From the NCBI GenBank assembly GCA_014361165.1, contig JACIWD010000157.1:1-9083 (forward strand): 9,083 bases of DNA, given 5' to 3'. Each line of letters begins with the position of its first letter. Within the stretch, counting starts at the first letter, position 1. The notes under the pieces were generated by a model. It ran no database searches and was not told the origin of the DNA. It worked only from the letters and a program-made list of their open reading frames with translations. The position numbers and the translations under genes were made by a program. Below are positions 5,794-9,083 of this stretch, piece by piece. The DNA comes from Candidatus Mnemosynella bozhongmuii (GTDB lineage Archaea > Halobacteriota > Archaeoglobi > Mnemosynellales > Mnemosynellaceae).

Positions 5794-6444
5794 TCACCTC
5801 ATCTTCAACGGAAGGACAACACCTTTCTGAATGAGCAATTCAGCATGCTCTTTCGGGAGCATCACCACATCTTCCCTGTTCAGAGCATAGCTCCTTCCAT
5901 CTATTCCCACAAATGGCGGTATTTCTTTCACAACCTTCACCAGTATATAACCCTTCTCATTCCCGCTCTCGCGGAACTCCTCCTGAACTTCAGCGGTGCT
6001 TTCAGAGGGACTTTCCTCCTCATCCTTCTCATCCATTCTATAAATCTTTTTCTCTTCCTCATTCTCCTCAACCTTTCCGTAAAGGCACGAGAGAACCTTT
6101 TTTCTTGCTCTTGCTATTGCATTCACAAGATTCTGAAACAGTTCATCCTCTTCCGGTGTTAGACCTTCCATTTCTATTTCAAGACCGTTCGCCTTGAAAT
6201 TTGCATTTCTCACGATCTTTCTGAGCCTGAGCTTGAAGATGTCCTCAACAACTCTTCTCACACTTCTTATCTCATCCTCTATGATGTCCCTCTCCGGATC
6301 ATCACTGTCCCTGAACTCCTCAAGCTTTCTTCTCAGCTCCGAGATATAAACTGCGATCTCCTCGTAAAAGTTTGGCTCCACAATTTTTATTTTCTCGGAA
6401 CTGCTCTCCTCTCTGAAGATTTCTCTGAGTCTCTCAAGATCCAT
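5794..6444 (-). CDS. gins51: DNA replication protein GINS, Gins51 (Gins15) type
   Basis: The 216-residue protein matches the archaeal Gins51/Gins15 type: an N-terminal helical A domain (about 1-105, FYEEIAVYISELRRKLEE, then basic helices ending in VNAIARARKKVLSCLYG), an acidic Glu/Ser linker (about 110-160) and a C-terminal B domain (about 165-216, GYILVKVVKEIPPFVGIDGR, YALNREDVVMLPKEHAELLI). GINS bridges MCM helicase with the Cdc45/RecJ-like factor in the replisome. In Archaeoglobales a single Gins51-type gene can form a homotetramer. I start at ATG 6444 (MDLERLREIF) and not at the in-frame ATG 6519, because the longer form adds a low-complexity stretch lying entirely inside priS. The overlap with priS is then 11 bases. 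Confidence 0.93.
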   Translation of the reverse strand: MDLERLREIFREESSSEKIKIVEPNFYEEIAVYISELRRKLEEFRDSDDPERDIIEDEIRSVRRVVEDIFKLRLRKIVRNANFKANGLEIEMEGLTPEEDELFQNLVNAIARARKKVLSCLYGKVEENEEEKKIYRMDEKDEEESPSESTAEVQEEFRESGNEKGYILVKVVKEIPPFVGIDGRSYALNREDVVMLPKEHAELLIQKGVVLPLKMR

Positions 6445-7504
6445 ATTCCGCAACACCCCGGCAGAGAAGATACATCGCCAGATACTCCGGGAGCTTCTGA
6501 ATGCCCTTCTCAATCTCAAACAGATTTTCCATCATCTCAACTTTCACATCTTCGAGAACATTAACCTTTACCTCCTCGTCACCGAAGACAACCGCATCAA
6601 CGAGAGGATTGAATGAATCGATATCTCTCACAGGAGTGGTTCTGAGAGATGAGCCGCCATGCAGAGAGCCGGGAAGTCTGATGAGTCTGTGAATATCGGC
6701 TGTAACCGGTTCATCCACCTTAACACTCAGCGAAGAGATTGCTCTTCTCGTCAGAGTGATGAGAACCTCATCGATGATTTTTCCTCTCGGAACTTTTCCC
6801 GAGAGGAGCATTCTTCTTGCTTCCTCGCTTCTGAGCTTCTCGACAGCTTTCCTGAATTTCTTTCCCCTCATCTCCTCCAGAATCTTCCCGTCTTCAAGCA
6901 ATTCTGAGAGAGCTCTCTTAATTCTGAGAGACCACGGAGTTTTCAGATTCTCCCGGAAGATGATTTCTGCGCCGAGACCCGTTGCTTTCAGATATGAAAT
7001 TATTTCCCTCCTTTCCGCAGCACCGAGAGAGTAAAGAGACTCATCATTGACATGAAGGTGATATCCCTTGCTTCCGGAGAAGACGACAAGCATCTTCTTT
7101 CGCGATATTCCAAAATCATCTTCAAGAATCTCCTGAAGCTTGATAATTTCCCTCTTCATCTCTTCGAGAAGTTCAGAATAGGATTTCTCTGCGGATTTTT
7201 CTGCATCGAGATCGAAAATAAGAGTTGCTCCAAGCCACTCCTTGCTCTTCATATTCGGAGCATCCGGAACTCTGTAAAGGGCGACAGAATAGAAAGCGTG
7301 AGCCGGTGTTCTCTCAACCAGATATTCTCTCAGCTCCCTTTCATCTCTGATTCTGAGATGTCTCTGCATGACGATTTCTGGAAGAGAATCGAAAAGGATG
7401 AAGCCCCACTCTCTGCTATCTCCTTTCTCCGGAAAGAGAGGTCTGTGCCTCCTGTAATACTCCTGAAACTGAATTTTCAGATATTTCTTTGTTTTCTCAT
7501 TCAT
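6434..7504 (-). CDS. priS: DNA primase catalytic small subunit PriS
   Basis: This 356-residue archaeo-eukaryotic primase subunit makes RNA/DNA primers with PriL. The catalytic D98-x-D100 lies in IFDLDAEKS. SGSKGYH (143-149) matches the SGxxGxH nucleotide-binding motif. The ADIHRLIRLPGSLHG block (about 269-283) holds the third metal-binding aspartate and the RLIR/LHG signature. The only cysteine is near the C-terminus (LLCRG), so the zinc-knuckle cysteines known from Pyrococcus and Sulfolobus PriS are absent. The start is ATG 7504, sharing its A with the TGA of the nitroreductase gene; an in-frame GTG at 7507 is an alternative one codon longer. It overlaps gins51 by 11 bases, an arrangement seen in many archaea that ties primase to GINS. 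Confidence 0.96.
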   Translation of the reverse strand: MNEKTKKYLKIQFQEYYRRHRPLFPEKGDSREWGFILFDSLPEIVMQRHLRIRDERELREYLVERTPAHAFYSVALYRVPDAPNMKSKEWLGATLIFDLDAEKSAEKSYSELLEEMKREIIKLQEILEDDFGISRKKMLVVFSGSKGYHLHVNDESLYSLGAAERREIISYLKATGLGAEIIFRENLKTPWSLRIKRALSELLEDGKILEEMRGKKFRKAVEKLRSEEARRMLLSGKVPRGKIIDEVLITLTRRAISSLSVKVDEPVTADIHRLIRLPGSLHGGSSLRTTPVRDIDSFNPLVDAVVFGDEEVKVNVLEDVKVEMMENLFEIEKGIQKLPEYLAMYLLCRGVAEYGS

Positions 7505-8139
7505 CACTCTAAGAAGGTCACAATTTCCTCAAGGCTCTTCTTTCTCGGAGCTTCCGGAATTTTCAGAGGCTTTCCAACCGGGACAAGAGCCACAATGTCC
7601 CAGTCAGCTCTTATCCTCAGAATCCTTTCAAGCTCATCCTTCGCAACCAGAGGCATCGTCATCCAGCAGGCACCGTAACCGAGAGCATGAGCAGCAAGAA
7701 GGAGATTCTGAATTGCTGCTCCAAGACTCTGGATGTAGGGAAGGCCTCTCATCCTGTGAGCCTCGAATTCTGACAGTCCTGATCTGATGTAGTGCTCCAG
7801 AATTCTGTCCTTGTAGCTGAAGCAATCTGTGAGAACAACAATTACAGCAGGAGCTTTTTTGAAAAATGTTGAGAAATTCTTGAGGAATCCGAGCCTCCTT
7901 CTGAGCTCCTCATCACTTGTTTCATTCTTAATCTTCTCTATCCTTTCTTCAACCGCTCTTGCCATTTCCTCAAGCGTTTCTTTCTTCTTAACAACAAGAA
8001 AATGCCATGGCTGAACATTGTGACCGCTCGGTGCCATTCTGGCAGCGTCAATAATTCTGAGGATGTCCTCTCTTGGTATGTCCTCTTCTGAAAATTCCCT
8101 TATGCTTCTTCTCGTTGAAATGCATTCGAAGATGTTCAT
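7504..8139 (-). CDS. Nitroreductase family FMN-dependent oxidoreductase
   Basis: The 211-residue protein has the nitroreductase fold signatures: RRSIREF (10-16) for FMN phosphate binding, MAPSGHNVQPWHFLVV (35-50), and the C-terminal GYGACWMTMP plus VALVPVGKP. The family uses NAD(P)H and flavin to reduce nitro, quinone, flavin or halogenated substrates; the substrate here is unknown. It is the first gene of the replication/translation operon and its stop touches the priS start. There is no ribosome binding site before the ATG, but a TATA element lies about 27 bases upstream, which suggests leaderless translation. No functional link to primase is evident; it may simply share the promoter. Confidence 0.93.
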   Translation of the reverse strand: MNIFECISTRRSIREFSEEDIPREDILRIIDAARMAPSGHNVQPWHFLVVKKKETLEEMARAVEERIEKIKNETSDEELRRRLGFLKNFSTFFKKAPAVIVVLTDCFSYKDRILEHYIRSGLSEFEAHRMRGLPYIQSLGAAIQNLLLAAHALGYGACWMTMPLVAKDELERILRIRADWDIVALVPVGKPLKIPEAPRKKSLEEIVTFLE

Positions 8140-8162
8140 GAGAGAAGAGTTTTCTGTGATGG

Positions 8163-8169
8163 TTTAAAA
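8163..8169 (-). promoter_or_regulatory. TATA box for a leaderless nitroreductase-priS operon transcript
   Basis: In the 32-base gap after mptD the minus strand reads TTTTAAA, centred at 8166, about 27 bases upstream of the nitroreductase ATG at 8139. Transcription would start at or within a base or two of the ATG. The absence of any Shine-Dalgarno in the intervening bases (CACAGAAAACTCTTCTCTC) agrees with a leaderless mRNA. Confidence 0.55.
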
Positions 8170-8171
8170 CT

Positions 8172-8510
8172 CTATTGAATCTCGTCAACCCTCATGAGAG
8201 GGTATCTCTTCTCCTCATCCCAGCTGAGAGATGCAGTGACTGAGGAGCTTCCAACCCGAATTCTGAGCTTAACTTCAAGCATCTCTCCCGAGAGCTCCGC
8301 ATAACCGAAAGAGCTTTTTTTCTCCTCAATCTTCCTTCTGTCAATCCTCACCGAGATGTTATCAACAAATGGCTGCAGCGATATGCTTTTTTCAATTGCC
8401 CTCTCAAGATCATCCGCTGTCTCAAGATTCACGGGAGTTCCGATGAACTGATGATAGAGAGCTCCAAGCTTTATTCCGGCTTCAAACAGAGCCAGTTCTC
8501 TTTCCTCCAT
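8172..8510 (-). CDS. mptD: Archaeal dihydroneopterin aldolase MptD
   Basis: The 112-residue protein matches the archaeal MptD/DUF372 family, which splits 7,8-dihydroneopterin into 6-hydroxymethyl-7,8-dihydropterin and glycolaldehyde on the way to tetrahydromethanopterin. Family landmarks are LFEAGIKLGALYHQFIGTPV (8-27), SLQPFVD (44-50) and FGYAEL (68-73). E10, H20 and Q46 line up, by spacing, with the Glu, His and Gln that I recall as functionally tested in the Methanocaldococcus enzyme. The ATG at 8510 has a GGGAGGG ribosome binding site about 9 bases upstream. It overlaps the end of the preceding phospholipid gene by 29 bases. The enzyme supports a methanopterin-using C1 pathway, as in Archaeoglobales and methanogens. 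Confidence 0.9.
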   Translation of the reverse strand: MEERELALFEAGIKLGALYHQFIGTPVNLETADDLERAIEKSISLQPFVDNISVRIDRRKIEEKKSSFGYAELSGEMLEVKLRIRVGSSSVTASLSWDEEKRYPLMRVDEIQ

Positions 8511-9083
8511 TCACAATCCCTCCCAGAAGCGGTGATACGAGATAGAGAAGGATGAGTGAAAGAGAGAGAAGGGCGAAGATTTTAGAAATTCTCTCAAGAG
8601 AGAGGAGGGTTCCGGCTATCGTCATGATCAGGAAAAAGAGGAGGACTGAGAGAGCTCTGAAATCCCTTATCTTCACGTACTCAACCTCGCTTATCATTAG
8701 AGCTGAAAGGATTGCCATGAGGAGAGTGAGGAGAGAGGAGGGTGTCCCGAGGATGTAGAGGAGAGAGATGAGAAGTCCTGAGGCTGTTATCGGGAATCCC
8801 GTGAAATTTTCAGAAGTCATGACTGTGAAGCGAGCAAGCCTCAGTGCTCCGCAGATGACGAAAGCTGAAGAGACCGCTATGCTCAACTCTGAGCTGTTCA
8901 ATCTGTAAACCATCAGAGCCGGGGCAACCCCAAATGATATGAGGTCTGAAAATGAGTCTAGAACTCTACCAATATCACTGAATTCAATTTTTCTTGCAAC
9001 AGTTCCATCAATTCCATCGAGAATTGAAGCGAAGATTATGGTAGCGGCCGCCATGCTCAGAAAGTTCTCCAGAGCCATCAGAC
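8482..9083 (-). CDS. pssA: CDP-alcohol phosphotransferase, probable archaetidylserine synthase (5' end beyond window)
   Basis: The class II CDP-alcohol phosphotransferase motif is complete: D-x2-D-G-x2-A-R in LDGIDGTVARK and G-x3-D-x3-D in IGRVLDSFSDLISFG. The conserved CGALRLARF lies further on. Hydrophobic segments cover most of the protein, as expected for a multi-pass membrane enzyme. The following SFGVAP block and the overall match to PssA favour transfer of CDP-archaeol to serine (archaetidylserine), although other alcohols cannot be excluded. An ATG occurs at 9078, but it would leave only about 20 residues before the catalytic motif, where homologues have about 40. The frame is open to the window edge, so the true start is probably outside. 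It overlaps mptD by 29 bases and ends with TGA at 8484-8482. Confidence 0.9.
   Translation of the reverse strand, partial: LMALENFLSMAAATIIFASILDGIDGTVARKIEFSDIGRVLDSFSDLISFGVAPALMVYRLNSSELSIAVSSAFVICGALRLARFTVMTSENFTGFPITASGLLISLLYILGTPSSLLTLLMAILSALMISEVEYVKIRDFRALSVLLFFLIMTIAGTLLSLERISKIFALLSLSLILLYLVSPLLGGIVNGGKRTGSV

Noticed and set aside
6445..6519. Longer GINS start at ATG 6519 giving 25 extra residues
   Set aside because: The extra segment (MRLRRAFRSSRSIWRC and on) lies wholly inside priS and does not resemble GINS N-termini; MDLERLREIF at 6444 does.
7504..8139. Nitroreductase as a coenzyme F420 or DNA-metabolism enzyme
   Set aside because: Only generic family motifs are visible. 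Location beside priS alone does not show such a function.
1002..8758. Many plus-strand open frames of 60-208 codons, such as 7052-7678 and 5761-6162
   Set aside because: They lie opposite well-recognised minus-strand genes, show Ser/Leu/Phe-rich shadow composition, and have no family resemblance or ribosome binding context.
1..9083. CRISPR arrays, insertion sequences, tRNA or rRNA genes
   Set aside because: No regularly spaced direct repeats, transposase frames or tRNA-like cloverleaf sequences were seen on either strand. Genes fill nearly all of the window.

Overview
The window looks like a chromosomal segment of a euryarchaeon, most likely of the Archaeoglobales (Archaeoglobus, Ferroglobus, Geoglobus). 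The evidence is an archaeal primase small subunit, archaeal GINS, L44e, S27e, aIF2-alpha, Nop10, an archaeal PAC2 protein and the tetrahydromethanopterin enzyme MptD, together with TATA/BRE-like promoters and heavily sequon-rich secreted proteins. The genus is an inference from overall protein flavour and was not tested. All protein genes lie on the minus strand, so they read from right to left. I also see one small RNA gene on the plus strand.

Right part (9083 to 8172): a class II CDP-alcohol phosphotransferase, probably archaetidylserine synthase and cut by the window edge, overlaps mptD, which makes a methanopterin precursor. Next comes a short gap with a TATA element placed for a leaderless transcript. 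It starts a tightly packed operon of eight genes (8139 to 3627): nitroreductase, priS, gins51, rpl44e, rps27e, aIF2-alpha, nop10 and a PAC2 proteasome-assembly-chaperone-like gene. Five of the seven junctions overlap and the other two are gaps of a few bases. Replication initiation (primase and GINS), ribosome and initiation factors, and rRNA pseudouridylation (Nop10) are thus expressed together, a replication-translation linkage known from many archaea. nop10 is short and appears to use a CTG start that overlaps the TGA of aIF2-alpha.

The 194-base gap between the PAC2 gene and the next gene (3433-3626) is the densest non-coding stretch. It holds a previously unlisted box C/D sRNA on the plus strand (3564-3619) with its own TATA/BRE promoter. 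Its D' guide matches the universal 16S 1400 region, and the N+5 rule points exactly to C1402 in the decoding centre. The same gap holds a divergent TATA element and a perfect 8-bp inverted repeat at the expected transcription start of the leftward genes.

Left part (3432 to 1): a two-gene secreted-protein operon. The first gene encodes a PQQ-type beta-propeller, a DUF4430 (transcobalamin beta-domain-like) domain and a C-terminal beta domain. The second, still open at the window edge, encodes a DUF4430 domain, a PGF-pre-PGF-like domain and an alpha/alpha-toroid of the terpene-cyclase/prenyltransferase type. DUF4430 and the alpha/alpha barrel are the two folds that make up animal intrinsic factor and transcobalamin, here in reverse order. 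A cell-surface corrinoid- or small-molecule-binding role is therefore plausible but unproven.
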